Below, in pieces: positions 29,115 to 38,651 of a stretch of 64,000 nucleotides of DNA (position 1 is the stretch's first letter; every line of letters begins with the position of its first letter). Source of the stretch: Marinilabiliales bacterium (GTDB lineage Bacteria > Bacteroidota > Bacteroidia > Bacteroidales > ML635J-15); the NCBI GenBank assembly GCA_002869385.1, contig PKTB01000021.1, positions 62,001 through 126,000 on the forward strand, written 5' to 3'. The position numbers and the translations under genes are program-made. The notes below the pieces were generated by a model. That model worked only from the letters and a program-made list of their open reading frames with translations. It was not told where the DNA came from and made no database searches.

Positions 29115-30425
29115 ATGCTATTCCGTAAACCTAAATATCGATGTAAAGCAGCAGAAGCGTCTCTCCTATTTCAGCCTTCTGGTGAGATATTCTCTTGTCA
29201 TTATAACAGAGGGTATATTTTGGGTAGATATCCTGAAAATAGCATACAAGAGATATGGAATGGAAAACGCAGGAAAGAACTTTTAAAGTCCATTTTTAAT
29301 GGAAATTTTGACAAAGGTTGTTTCTCATGCAAGACCGCTATTGAACAAGGTTTAACTCACGGTGCAGGATTTAATAAATATGATTATATAACACTTGATA
29401 AAAGTGGATTCCCTGTTTCTATAGAATTTCAACTAGATAATATCTGTAACTTAGAATGCATAATGTGTTCAGGTGAATACTCAAATCAAATAAGGAAAAA
29501 CAGAGAAAAAGGTGAAGCGTACATTTCTCCATACGATGATAGATTTGTTAATCAACTTGATAATTTTATCCCAAATTTGAAATATGCTGCATTCACTGGA
29601 GGTGAACCATTTTTATTTGATATTTACTATAAAATTTGGGATAAAATAAAAATTCTTAATCCAAATTTAAACTTGTACATATCATCAAACGGAACTGTTT
29701 TAAATGACAGAGTAAAAAGCTATCTGAATGAACTAAATTTCAATTTAACAATATCTATTGATTCGCTGAAAAAGGAGAACTACGAAAGAATAAGAAAAAA
29801 TGCAATTCTTGAGGAAACACTTAATAACCTTGAATACTTTAATAATTATCTAAAAGAAAAGCAGAAACAACTTAATGTAAAATGTCTTGTTACTCACAAA
29901 AATTATAAAGATCTTCCCGATTTAATCAATTATTGTAATGATAATCTAATAAACCTTTTACCGAAGATTGTAATTCTACCTGCTTTTGCCTCAATTGAAA
30001 ATTTAGAAACTGAAGAGTTAAAGAATATAATTGATCTCCTAAATAAAAACACCCAAAAGCAAGGAGGCAATATAATTGCACAAAATAATTCACGCTTTCA
30101 GGAGATAATAGGTCAAATAAAAGAAATTATAGATCGTAAAAGAGCAATTACTGAAAGTAGTTTTGAAGATTTAAGTAATGATATTTTATCTGATATACTT
30201 ACTGAAAACCTTTTATCCCAACTTAAAAATGAAAGCGATGAACAAAAGGAATCATACTTACAAAAGATAAATACAGTAATCAATTCAATAGATATTAAGC
30301 AAGAACAAAAAAAAGCATTGGTTGGCTTTTTAAACGTTCCCCCAGAGTTACTAATTGGAGAATTTCATAGATCTGATATTGAGAAGCTGGTAGAGAGATT
30401 TAAACAATCCGGTAAAAATCTGTAA
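29115..30425 (+). CDS. SPASM-first radical SAM protein
   Basis: The 436-residue protein has SPASM-like C10, C28 (FSCHYN), C69 and C72 (CFSC) and the radical SAM core CNLECIMC (C111, C115, C118), FTGGEPF and SSNGT. The C-terminal 170 residues are lysine- and glutamate-rich helices. ATG 29115 follows a GTG three bases earlier; the ATG is preferred. It begins a plus-strand group with a GT2, an asparagine synthase, another protein of the same family and a GT8-like enzyme. This placing suggests that the family modifies a glycan or a glycan-linked amino acid. Confidence 0.9.
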   Translation: MLFRKPKYRCKAAEASLLFQPSGEIFSCHYNRGYILGRYPENSIQEIWNGKRRKELLKSIFNGNFDKGCFSCKTAIEQGLTHGAGFNKYDYITLDKSGFPVSIEFQLDNICNLECIMCSGEYSNQIRKNREKGEAYISPYDDRFVNQLDNFIPNLKYAAFTGGEPFLFDIYYKIWDKIKILNPNLNLYISSNGTVLNDRVKSYLNELNFNLTISIDSLKKENYERIRKNAILEETLNNLEYFNNYLKEKQKQLNVKCLVTHKNYKDLPDLINYCNDNLINLLPKIVILPAFASIENLETEELKNIIDLLNKNTQKQGGNIIAQNNSRFQEIIGQIKEIIDRKRAITESSFEDLSNDILSDILTENLLSQLKNESDEQKESYLQKINTVINSIDIKQEQKKALVGFLNVPPELLIGEFHRSDIEKLVERFKQSGKNL

Positions 30426-30467
30426 AAGAATATTAAATTTGTATAAATAACCTATAATTAGAGAAAA

Positions 30468-31445
30468 GTGCAAGAAGAGAATAAAGAAATAAAACTAGAT
30501 ATAGCCATATTAACTCACAATCATAAAAGCTTTATCTCGAAATGTGTAAATTCAATTCTTGAACAAAAGACAAGTTTTAAGTTCAGGATTATTATCCTTG
30601 ATGATTGTTCTACTGACGGCACTTCTGATATTCTAAATGAATTTTCCTCCAAATATGCTGATAAACTTCTTTATAAAAGAAATATTGAAAATTTAGGTCC
30701 ATTTAAATCAGCAATAGAACTATCAAAACTGGTTAATGCAAAATACTACTGCTTTCTCGATGGTGATGATTATTGGTGCTATGACAAAAAGATTCAGGAG
30801 CAAATAGATTTTCTCGAGCACAATTCTGAATACTCAGGCTGCTTTCATGATGCCAAGATTGAACAATCTAATCAGAGCGAAGATGAGCATTTCTTAAAAA
30901 GAACACAAAATCAATGGAAAACCTATTCGCAGTTTAATAATTATTCATCTGATTTTATGCCATGGGCCTTATTACAAAGAAATATAATCCCTACGGCATC
31001 CTTGATTTTTAGGAACAAAGACATAAAAGGTTTTCTTGAAAATTATAAATCATCTGAGTTTTCTCTTAGCTGGGCTCTGCATCTTGAGATAATAAAAGGC
31101 TCAAAGCTCAAATATTTTAACGAGACATGGTCGGTTTATAACGACCACCCACAGGGAATTTCAAAGAAATACGACATCGTTGATTTTAAATATAATAATA
31201 TTAAAATTCTTGAAAGCCTTCTTGATGATGAAGCATGGATATATTATGAACCTGAAATCTACTCAAGTATTTGCAAGGAATACAGGTTTATTTTAAAATC
31301 GAAGAAAGAACTTTCAAAAGAATACAAGGAATACAAAAAATCTCTAAAAAAATACGAAAGCTACTTACAGAAGCTCCAAAAAGCTTATTTAAAACAATTA
31401 AAAGACGATTATTACTATGTGCGGGATAACGGGATGGTGGAATAG
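30468..31445 (+). CDS. glycosyltransferase family 2
   Basis: The 325-residue GT-A enzyme shows DIAILTHNHKSFISKCVNSI at the start, LDDCSTDGT near 43-51 and the FLDGDDYW metal site near 98-105. There is no membrane segment, so it works on the cytoplasmic face. The GTG start at 30468 opens just before the first beta strand. The C-terminus is a lysine-rich helix and overlaps the asparagine synthase gene by 29 bases. It probably adds one sugar to the growing glycan; donor and acceptor are unknown. Confidence 0.88.
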   Translation: MQEENKEIKLDIAILTHNHKSFISKCVNSILEQKTSFKFRIIILDDCSTDGTSDILNEFSSKYADKLLYKRNIENLGPFKSAIELSKLVNAKYYCFLDGDDYWCYDKKIQEQIDFLEHNSEYSGCFHDAKIEQSNQSEDEHFLKRTQNQWKTYSQFNNYSSDFMPWALLQRNIIPTASLIFRNKDIKGFLENYKSSEFSLSWALHLEIIKGSKLKYFNETWSVYNDHPQGISKKYDIVDFKYNNIKILESLLDDEAWIYYEPEIYSSICKEYRFILKSKKELSKEYKEYKKSLKKYESYLQKLQKAYLKQLKDDYYYVRDNGMVE

Positions 31446-33201
31446 TAAATCGAAAATAGATCACGACCTGTTCTATAGAATGCGTGATACTCTCACACAT
31501 CGTGGTCCTGATGGCTTTGGTTCGTATTTTTCAGCAGATGACAAACTAGCTCTGGGACATAGAAGATTGTCTTTCCTTGATCTTAGTGACACAGGAACTC
31601 AACCACTTTCAAATGAAGACCAAACCATCTGGATAACAATAAATGGTGAAATATATAATTACAAAGAATTAAGGGAAGATCTAGTCAAACAGGGACATAA
31701 ATTCAAATCAAATACCGATTCTGAGGTTGTTATTCATGCTTTTGAAGAATGGGGAATGAAAATGCTCGATAAACTTGAAGGGATGTTTGCATTTGCATTA
31801 TGGGACGAAAAGAATCAAAAACTATTTCTTGCCAGAGACAGGTTCGGAATAAAACCCTTGTATTACTATTTTGATAATGAACAAATTATATTTGCTTCAG
31901 AAATAAAAGCAATAATTGAAAATAAAAACATTCCCAGAGAAATTAATAAGAAGTCTGTAAGTGAATATTTTATTTACAGATATATTCCTTCTCCAAACAC
32001 AATATTTAACAATATCTTTAAAATTGAACCTGCTCATTATATAGAAATCAACAGCAATTTAGACATTCATAAATATGAATATCATAAATTCAAGTTTGAC
32101 AATATTAATGCTAGTAGAAAATCAATTACTAAAAAAGTTGATGAGCTAGTGAGAAGGTCGGTTGGTATTCATATCAGAAGTGATGTTCCAGTAGGCTCAT
32201 TCTTAAGTGGAGGCTATGATTCGAGTTTAATGGTTAAGTATTTTTCAGAATTGAAAGAAGGTATCAATACATTTTCTATTGGTTTTGATAATTGGGATAA
32301 AAGTGAGCATAAATACGCAAAAATTGTTTCTGATAAATTCAAGACAAATCATAAGTCAGAGATACTAGGACAAGAATCCTTAGATATCCTAGATATGTTA
32401 ATGTATTATTATGATGAACCTATTGCAGACATTTCGATTATACCTACATATCAGGTATCAAAGCTAGCTTCTGAAAATAATAAAGCTGTATTGTCAGGAG
32501 AAGGAGCCGATGAGTTTTTTGCAGGTTATACATGGCATAGAGACTACTTATGGCATGTAGATAAAAAACAAATCAGAGATTCAAAAAAATGGGGATGGGA
32601 ACTACCCATAAATAATTTTGATATTGATTCATATTCAAAAGCAATGGCAATGGGCAATTTTGATAAGGATGAGTTGACAGAACTATTACATCCCGATTTC
32701 CATTCAAATATTCCCGAAGACACCTCAGAGTTCTACAGAAAATTTTACGACGAAAGTTTACCTATTCCTAAAAGATTTCAATTTATTGACATTAAATGTT
32801 TTATGGGCGAATTGGTCTTAACGAAAGTAGACAGAGCAAGCATGGCTAATTCACTTGAAGTTAGAGTTCCATTCTTAAATAAAGAAATTTCATCTTTAAT
32901 GCTAAGTCTTGACCAAAAAGTCTATTATGACAAGAAAAAACAGAAAGTTCTTTTAAGGAATATACTTAAGAAAGATTTACCTAAAGAAATTATTGAAAGG
33001 AAGAAACAGGGTTTTACCGGACCGGATGATTATTATATGGATTTTGACTGGTACAAAAACAATCTTAAGAACTCAGAACTAATAAAAGCCAAGATAATTA
33101 ATAAGAAGGCAGTAGAAAAATACCTTGACGAAAAAGACCATTGGAGATTATGGAAGGTTGCAGTTTTGGAAAAATGGTATAAAAAGTGGCTTTGCCAATG
33201 A
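31417..33201 (+). CDS. asnB: asparagine synthase (glutamine-hydrolysing)
   Basis: The 594-residue protein has the class II glutamine amidotransferase domain with the catalytic Cys2 (MCGITGWW), RGPDG and NGEIYN, then the synthase domain with PP-loop SGGYDSS at 264-270. Enzymes of this type make asparagine, but copies in glycan loci often amidate sugar carboxyls or aminoacyl groups. The gene overlaps the GT2 gene upstream and shares ATGA with the radical SAM gene downstream, so it belongs to the locus. The place of this copy favours a specialised amidation, though ordinary asparagine synthesis is not excluded. Confidence 0.92.
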   Translation: MCGITGWWNSKSKIDHDLFYRMRDTLTHRGPDGFGSYFSADDKLALGHRRLSFLDLSDTGTQPLSNEDQTIWITINGEIYNYKELREDLVKQGHKFKSNTDSEVVIHAFEEWGMKMLDKLEGMFAFALWDEKNQKLFLARDRFGIKPLYYYFDNEQIIFASEIKAIIENKNIPREINKKSVSEYFIYRYIPSPNTIFNNIFKIEPAHYIEINSNLDIHKYEYHKFKFDNINASRKSITKKVDELVRRSVGIHIRSDVPVGSFLSGGYDSSLMVKYFSELKEGINTFSIGFDNWDKSEHKYAKIVSDKFKTNHKSEILGQESLDILDMLMYYYDEPIADISIIPTYQVSKLASENNKAVLSGEGADEFFAGYTWHRDYLWHVDKKQIRDSKKWGWELPINNFDIDSYSKAMAMGNFDKDELTELLHPDFHSNIPEDTSEFYRKFYDESLPIPKRFQFIDIKCFMGELVLTKVDRASMANSLEVRVPFLNKEISSLMLSLDQKVYYDKKKQKVLLRNILKKDLPKEIIERKKQGFTGPDDYYMDFDWYKNNLKNSELIKAKIINKKAVEKYLDEKDHWRLWKVAVLEKWYKKWLCQ

Positions 33202-34529
33202 AAAAATTCAACAAAAATATTAGTTCTTCTGTACCTGACGCTATATTACAAAAATATCACAGTAGTATTTCAAATGAAAAAACTATTTGCCGTGCACCTT
33301 TCACTGCCCTTTATTTCCATCCTGATGGAGAAGTTGGTGCATGTTGTCTTAACAAAAATTCCTATTTATATGGCAGATACCCAACAAACACAATTAAAGA
33401 AATTCTAGAATCTACTCCACGCAAAGTTCATCAAAAATACATCCGAAATAATAATTTCCTTTTAGGCTGCAATATTTGTAATGATAATCTTTTAAACCAG
33501 AATTTTTCCGGATTAATGGCTAATTGTTATAAATACCAATCACTTAAGAAACACATTACAAGAATTGATTTTGAATTGTCACATCAATGCAATTTTGATT
33601 GTATTATGTGTGAACGTGATAAAACAAGTTCGAATTCATTTTATAATAATGATTTCATTGAAGAAATTAAACCTTATCTAAAAAAACTGGAGTATGCCAA
33701 TTTTATTGGTGGGGAACCATTTCTGATAAATATTTATTATCAAATCTGGGAAATACTTCTTGATGTCAATCCAAATTGTTTAATAAATATTCAAACTAAT
33801 GGAAGTATTTTAAATGATAGAATCATTAAGCTACTTGAGAATAAAAACTTTATCACAGTAATTTCTCTCGACTCTGTTAACAATACAAGTTATAGTGAAA
33901 TTCGAAAAGGTGGGAATCTTAATTTAGTGCTTAAAAACTTTGAGATTTTCAATAAATTTATGCAAAACAAATCACGAAATATGCAAATTTCGGTTTGTCC
34001 ACTTCAGACTAATTACAATGAGATTCCAGACATTATTGATTTCGCCAATAATAATAAATGCTATATCTTTTTTAACCATGTTGACAAACCAAAAGAACTT
34101 AGCTTAAAGTATTTTAATTCGGAAAAATTGAATAAAATTATTGAAATTTATAGTTTATATTCTAAGAATTTTAATACAGATCTCGAACATACTAAACAAA
34201 ACCTACGAGCACTGCTAGGCTTGATACAGCTACTCAAAGCATGGCAATCTGAAGCATTAGAACGTGAAAAAAACTCTGTTTTAGTCCTAAAAAATGATAT
34301 TTATGAGTTTTTCGCAAAGATAAAAGACAATTATAATAAGAATATTGCAGATGATTTAGTCAAGTTACTACCTGAAAACTTCATGATATCTGAGCCTAAA
34401 TACAGAGAAATTCTGGAAACAGATTTTGAAGATAAAATAAATCAATTAAGAAAACACGGTCATAATCAAGAGGAAATTATTAAAATTGCATTAAAGTATT
34501 TTGAAATTTACAAAACACAAGATTTTTAA
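33198..34529 (+). CDS. SPASM-first radical SAM protein
   Basis: The 443-residue protein has C31 (CRAPF), C49/C50 (GACCLN), C91 and C94 (CNIC), then the radical SAM core CNFDCIMC (C131, C135, C138), FIGGEPF and QTNGS. The tail is helical. The ATG at 33198 overlaps the asnB stop as ATGA and is preferred to a GTG four codons earlier. The close coupling with asnB and a GT8-like gene suggests that this enzyme acts in the same pathway. Confidence 0.9.
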   Translation: MKKFNKNISSSVPDAILQKYHSSISNEKTICRAPFTALYFHPDGEVGACCLNKNSYLYGRYPTNTIKEILESTPRKVHQKYIRNNNFLLGCNICNDNLLNQNFSGLMANCYKYQSLKKHITRIDFELSHQCNFDCIMCERDKTSSNSFYNNDFIEEIKPYLKKLEYANFIGGEPFLINIYYQIWEILLDVNPNCLINIQTNGSILNDRIIKLLENKNFITVISLDSVNNTSYSEIRKGGNLNLVLKNFEIFNKFMQNKSRNMQISVCPLQTNYNEIPDIIDFANNNKCYIFFNHVDKPKELSLKYFNSEKLNKIIEIYSLYSKNFNTDLEHTKQNLRALLGLIQLLKAWQSEALEREKNSVLVLKNDIYEFFAKIKDNYNKNIADDLVKLLPENFMISEPKYREILETDFEDKINQLRKHGHNQEEIIKIALKYFEIYKTQDF

Positions 34530-34531
34530 AA

Positions 34532-35734
34532 ATGAAAAAATTCGTTTTTGTAGTTACAGGAGGTAAGGAACATATCGAAGAATTAAATTTTTCGCTACAA
34601 TTCATACGTAACTTTTCAAAAAACGAGATTATTGTTCTTACAGATATTCAACGAAATGAAATCCCAATACTTCATGATAAAATTATTGACATTAGAACTC
34701 CCATAGAATACAACAATCACCAAGCAAGTATTTATATTAAGACCGGAATTAATAAATTCCTTGAAAAAGGTCATACTTATTGTTATTTGGATGGTGATAT
34801 TGTTGCGATAAATAGCAATATTGATAAAATTTTTTCGCATTATTCTTCCCCAATAAGTTTTGCATCTGATCATTGTAAGATAAATGAGTTTTCCCCTCAT
34901 GCAATGAATTGCAATTGTGTTGAAGGAAACGCAAAAGAAGAAGGTATTTTCAATATGAAATTATCAGAAACTTTTGGAAAAATTAATTTAACAGACCCTA
35001 TAATTAAGAAGCAATCTGAAGAGTTGCGGGAACAATTCAAAAAATATAAAGCAAAACCATTTTTAAACCTTTTAAATAATATCAGATACTTATTGTTAAG
35101 ATATGTCTTACCTGTCAACGAGTTTAATCTTACGGCGTTTAGGTTCAATAAATCTAATAAATGCTGGTATAATTCAGAGAATCAGATTATTCTTTTTGAC
35201 TATCCTTATTATGAAAAACAACTTTGGGGAACATCAGGTATCAGATTTAATAAAGAATGTAATTTCTGGGAAACCAAAGAAGGTAAAAAGTTTGAATTTA
35301 AAGCCCCAAAATGTAATCACTTAACAGAGTACTTATTTAAAGAATATAATGTAAATATTCCTTTTAACTGGCAACATTGGAATGGAGGAGTATTTTTATT
35401 TGATGATTCTTCAGAAGATTTTCTTAACTATTGGCATGACAAAACAATAAAAGAGTTTTCGAACGATTACACAAAAACGCGTGATCAAGGGACTTTGGCT
35501 CTCACTGTATGGAAATTTGGTTTACAGAATCATCCAAATATTCCGAAAGAATACAATTGGATTACAGAATATGCAAATAATGATATTCAATGGGACAAAT
35601 CCAAAGGCTATACATTTGATGGTTTTAGATCAGAATTCAAACCAAACTTTATGCATATTTACCACGAATGGGGAAATAAAGACTGGAGTATTTGGGACTC
35701 GGTTATCCAACTACAGGAAAAACTTGATCAGTAG
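34532..35734 (+). CDS. GT-A glycosyltransferase, family 8-like
   Basis: The 400-residue protein begins on a beta strand (MKKFVFVVTGG) and has CYLDGDIVAI near 86-95, a DxD metal site, then HWNGGVFLF and RDQGTLALT late in the protein, all typical of nucleotide-diphospho-sugar transferases of the GT8 type. No membrane segment is seen. It is the last gene of the plus-strand group, 2 bases after the radical SAM gene. It likely adds a sugar from a UDP donor; which one is not visible. Confidence 0.75.
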   Translation: MKKFVFVVTGGKEHIEELNFSLQFIRNFSKNEIIVLTDIQRNEIPILHDKIIDIRTPIEYNNHQASIYIKTGINKFLEKGHTYCYLDGDIVAINSNIDKIFSHYSSPISFASDHCKINEFSPHAMNCNCVEGNAKEEGIFNMKLSETFGKINLTDPIIKKQSEELREQFKKYKAKPFLNLLNNIRYLLLRYVLPVNEFNLTAFRFNKSNKCWYNSENQIILFDYPYYEKQLWGTSGIRFNKECNFWETKEGKKFEFKAPKCNHLTEYLFKEYNVNIPFNWQHWNGGVFLFDDSSEDFLNYWHDKTIKEFSNDYTKTRDQGTLALTVWKFGLQNHPNIPKEYNWITEYANNDIQWDKSKGYTFDGFRSEFKPNFMHIYHEWGNKDWSIWDSVIQLQEKLDQ

Positions 35735-35748
35735 TTTATTTGAAACTA
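35732..35748. terminator. short hairpin between convergent operons
   Basis: TAGTTT and AAACTA pair around a 5-base loop, and the hairpin overlaps both convergent gene ends. The stem is only six A/T-rich pairs, so a weak two-way terminator is the most that can be said. Confidence 0.35.
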
Positions 35749-37929
35749 AAACAAATTTCTATTTAATTCAGTACCATCAAACACTAATTCAACACTTTCA
35801 TCGAACTTAATCATATATAGAGGATTATATTCCCACTTGCTGTTTCTTTTAGACATTTGAGGTATTGAGTCAAGAATATACACATTTTCAGGTAAAGATG
35901 ATTTATCTAAAAATAGGATTGCATTTTCATAATCCACACATTTATCATAAAACAATACCTGCTTTCCAGAAAAATAACTTAGATAAAATACAGGGACAGA
36001 ATTTATAGGAGTTTCTGATGTATATAAATAAAATCCTGCTGATGAGTAATTTTGAGAAATTCTCTGACATGACACTTTAGTATTTTCCATTAACTCTTGT
36101 TCGGTTGATATAAAATTACCTTCAAATTTGTTTTCAAATAGTCTGAAACCAATAATAGCAAAACTTGCGAACAGAATCAGAGTTACAATATGTTTCTGGA
36201 GAAGTACAAATAAGACTAATAATATCACAGCAAAAATAATGGTAAAAACTAATACAGGTTCTTGCAATGATGTTATAAAATAAACGGATGAAGGCAGAAT
36301 CAATAGAATGTTCACAAGAATAAAAATTACTTTTTGCCTCCTGTCAAGCGACTTGCTAGAGTTAATAATGAAAAGTATAATTTCGATATAAAGAGGGACA
36401 TACATTAAAATATAATACTGGCTATAATCTGGGCTAGTTAAAAAAACAGCGGATCCAAAAAGAATATTTATTGCAAAATATGAGAGTCTTTTATCTTTAA
36501 CTATTGCTATTATATTTTGTTTAAAAAACAATAAAGGGAAAAACAATCCTAAAGGAAGGTAAAACAAGATATTCCTTCCAGCAAATGATAAAATATGATA
36601 AAAAATTTCTAAAACACCAGCTTTGCTCACTTTTGCACTTTGCCAAAACAAGTTTTGTACAAAGTCAAAGGAGTTTCCAGAGTACATATAAAAATAACCT
36701 CCAACAATTAGTATAAAAATTAAAATACCAATAAAATGTTGATAGGATAAAAGCTTTTTAAGGTTTCTATTTATCAGTAATGCTGAAATAACAGAAACAG
36801 CCTGAAACCAAATTGCAGGAATCCCTTTTGTTAAAAATGCAATTGCACAAAGTGAATAGCTTAATACAAATGCAGCTAAATACTTACCTTGTTTTATAAA
36901 TCGAAAATTTAGATAAATTATTAATATTAACAAAAGCACCAAAAAGCCATCGATATAGAGAAATAATGAAAAATATAGTAATATATATATAGATGAAATA
37001 AACAAAAATGCTGTTAATAGAGCATGTTCCCAGTTTGTGTCTTTCTTAATCAGAAAAAACAAAACTATTGAACAAATAATTAAAAAGCTTACCGAAACTG
37101 ATCTGGTAGCAAATTCAACATTTTCGCATTTAATAAACGGGATAAGAAACCAATTAAAAACAGGTGGCTTATTATAATACGGCTCTCCGGCAAGACTTGG
37201 TTCAAGATAATTATCTGTAAGTTTCATCTCAAACGCTACTAATGCTCTTTTCTTTTCCTCTGCAGAATATGAATAAGGACGATTAAGATGAGTAAATAAT
37301 ATTGGTAAGACAACTATGACAAGAATTATCAGGAACTTTTTGTTAAATGAATTAAGCTTAATTGGTGCTGCTCTGTACTTAAGGGTATTTCTATTTAAAA
37401 GAATTCGAAATATTCTAGATTTGATTTTAAACAAAATTCCTTTTTTCTTCAGTTGATTATACAATGACAAAATGCTTAAACCAACTAGAAACACAAGTAT
37501 TACACCCAATAATATCGCAGAATTAACTCTTAAAAATCTATGAGTATTCCAATACCAAAGGATAATACCAAAATAAGACTTTGTTTGAGTTTTAATAAAA
37601 ATTTCTACTTCGTCATTCTGTTTATTGTACGTATTTAATGACTCTATTGAATTAATTTCATACTCACCACTATTTTTAATGATGAGAATACTTTTTATCG
37701 GTCTAGATTCAATAAAAATAGTATCCTTAACTGGAAAATATTCCAAATGCTTGTTCAAAGGTGTTTCAATGCAAACTTTAATATTTTCTTTACTGACAAT
37801 TTTAATATCTGAAAGGAAGTTCACTTTTCTAGTGTACAGAAAGGATAAAGAAATCAACACAACCAAGGTAAAAACCAATAATATGGAAATAGTTTTTAGT
37901 AAGCCGTGTCTATTTTCCAAGCTTTTCAT
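35746..37929 (-). CDS. ArnT/PMT-type (GT83-like) membrane glycosyltransferase with TM-beta-TM prefix
   Basis: This 727-residue protein starts with one helix, an about 100-residue beta-rich domain and a second helix, then a GT-C core of ten or more helices. The core shows SAEEKKRALVAFEM and EPYYNKPPVFNW, matching the conserved outer-loop acidic pair and the YxxKPP motif of ArnT. Such enzymes move a sugar from undecaprenyl phosphate to lipid A, glycans or proteins at the periplasmic face. It is the last gene of the long minus series and overlaps the YdjC-like gene as ATGA. Acceptor unknown; the family call is firm. Confidence 0.88.
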   Translation of the reverse strand: MKSLENRHGLLKTISILLVFTLVVLISLSFLYTRKVNFLSDIKIVSKENIKVCIETPLNKHLEYFPVKDTIFIESRPIKSILIIKNSGEYEINSIESLNTYNKQNDEVEIFIKTQTKSYFGIILWYWNTHRFLRVNSAILLGVILVFLVGLSILSLYNQLKKKGILFKIKSRIFRILLNRNTLKYRAAPIKLNSFNKKFLIILVIVVLPILFTHLNRPYSYSAEEKKRALVAFEMKLTDNYLEPSLAGEPYYNKPPVFNWFLIPFIKCENVEFATRSVSVSFLIICSIVLFFLIKKDTNWEHALLTAFLFISSIYILLYFSLFLYIDGFLVLLLILIIYLNFRFIKQGKYLAAFVLSYSLCAIAFLTKGIPAIWFQAVSVISALLINRNLKKLLSYQHFIGILIFILIVGGYFYMYSGNSFDFVQNLFWQSAKVSKAGVLEIFYHILSFAGRNILFYLPLGLFFPLLFFKQNIIAIVKDKRLSYFAINILFGSAVFLTSPDYSQYYILMYVPLYIEIILFIINSSKSLDRRQKVIFILVNILLILPSSVYFITSLQEPVLVFTIIFAVILLVLFVLLQKHIVTLILFASFAIIGFRLFENKFEGNFISTEQELMENTKVSCQRISQNYSSAGFYLYTSETPINSVPVFYLSYFSGKQVLFYDKCVDYENAILFLDKSSLPENVYILDSIPQMSKRNSKWEYNPLYMIKFDESVELVFDGTELNRNLF

Positions 37930-38651
37930 CTGTTCAATAAAATATTAAATTCCTTATTATTGTCCAAATAACCCCCTTCATTCTCAATTGATGGGTGTGC
38001 CATTATCTCAAGATTCCTGTGCTTGAAATCTTCCATCACATCCGATAGATTATCTAGTTTATATATTGAAATTAAACCTTCCGGAGTGTTGAAGTTACTT
38101 ACTAGTTTTCTCCACCTTCTTCTGCTGCAAAAACATCTTAATATCAAATATTTTTTCTGTTTATATAATACAGGATAGGGATTACGAATATTCATAACAC
38201 CAATAGTATGTAAACATTTTAAAATATTTTCACCAATAAACGGATAACAATGAATATGTTTATGTGAATCAACATGACTAACTTTAGTATATTTTTCTAA
38301 TAATTTGTATTGATTAGTTATTTCAAGAAAAAGCTCACTTTTTTTCACCAAACCAATTATATACCTTATACACAAAATCTTATAATTATAAAATATCCCC
38401 TCATTATTCACAAGACTTTTGACCTGCGCAATTTCAGTAACTGGTTTTCCTTCGCAAAGGTTTAAATGAAGACCTGTTTCAAAATTATTAAGGCGCATCA
38501 AATTTTCTTTAAGATTTAATAAATCATTATTAACAACCACTGAAGTGCTATCAATTTTACCTTTTGCCGATAATTCTACAATAGCGTTTGTAATACTATC
38601 TGACAAACAAAAATCATCTGCATTAATAAACAGTCCAGTTCTTTTAGTCAT
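37926..38651 (-). CDS. YdjC/ChbG-like carbohydrate deacetylase
   Basis: The 241-residue protein has LFINADDFCLSDSIT at the start, GLHLNLCEGKPV in the middle and SHVDSHKHIHCYP, which supply the Asp and His metal ligands of the YdjC/ChbG fold. The family removes acetyl groups from N-acetylated sugars. It starts at ATG 38651, overlapping the GT2 gene by 8 bases, and sits between a polyprenyl-phosphate GT2 and an ArnT-like enzyme. This suggests that the sugar is deacetylated while on the lipid carrier, as in aminoarabinose-like pathways where ArnD acts before ArnT. Confidence 0.85.
   Translation of the reverse strand: MTKRTGLFINADDFCLSDSITNAIVELSAKGKIDSTSVVVNNDLLNLKENLMRLNNFETGLHLNLCEGKPVTEIAQVKSLVNNEGIFYNYKILCIRYIIGLVKKSELFLEITNQYKLLEKYTKVSHVDSHKHIHCYPFIGENILKCLHTIGVMNIRNPYPVLYKQKKYLILRCFCSRRRWRKLVSNFNTPEGLISIYKLDNLSDVMEDFKHRNLEIMAHPSIENEGGYLDNNKEFNILLNR

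Noticed and set aside
34616..35324. Small open frames on both strands inside the GT8-like gene
   Set aside because: They are low-complexity shadows of a clear coding frame and have no family features.
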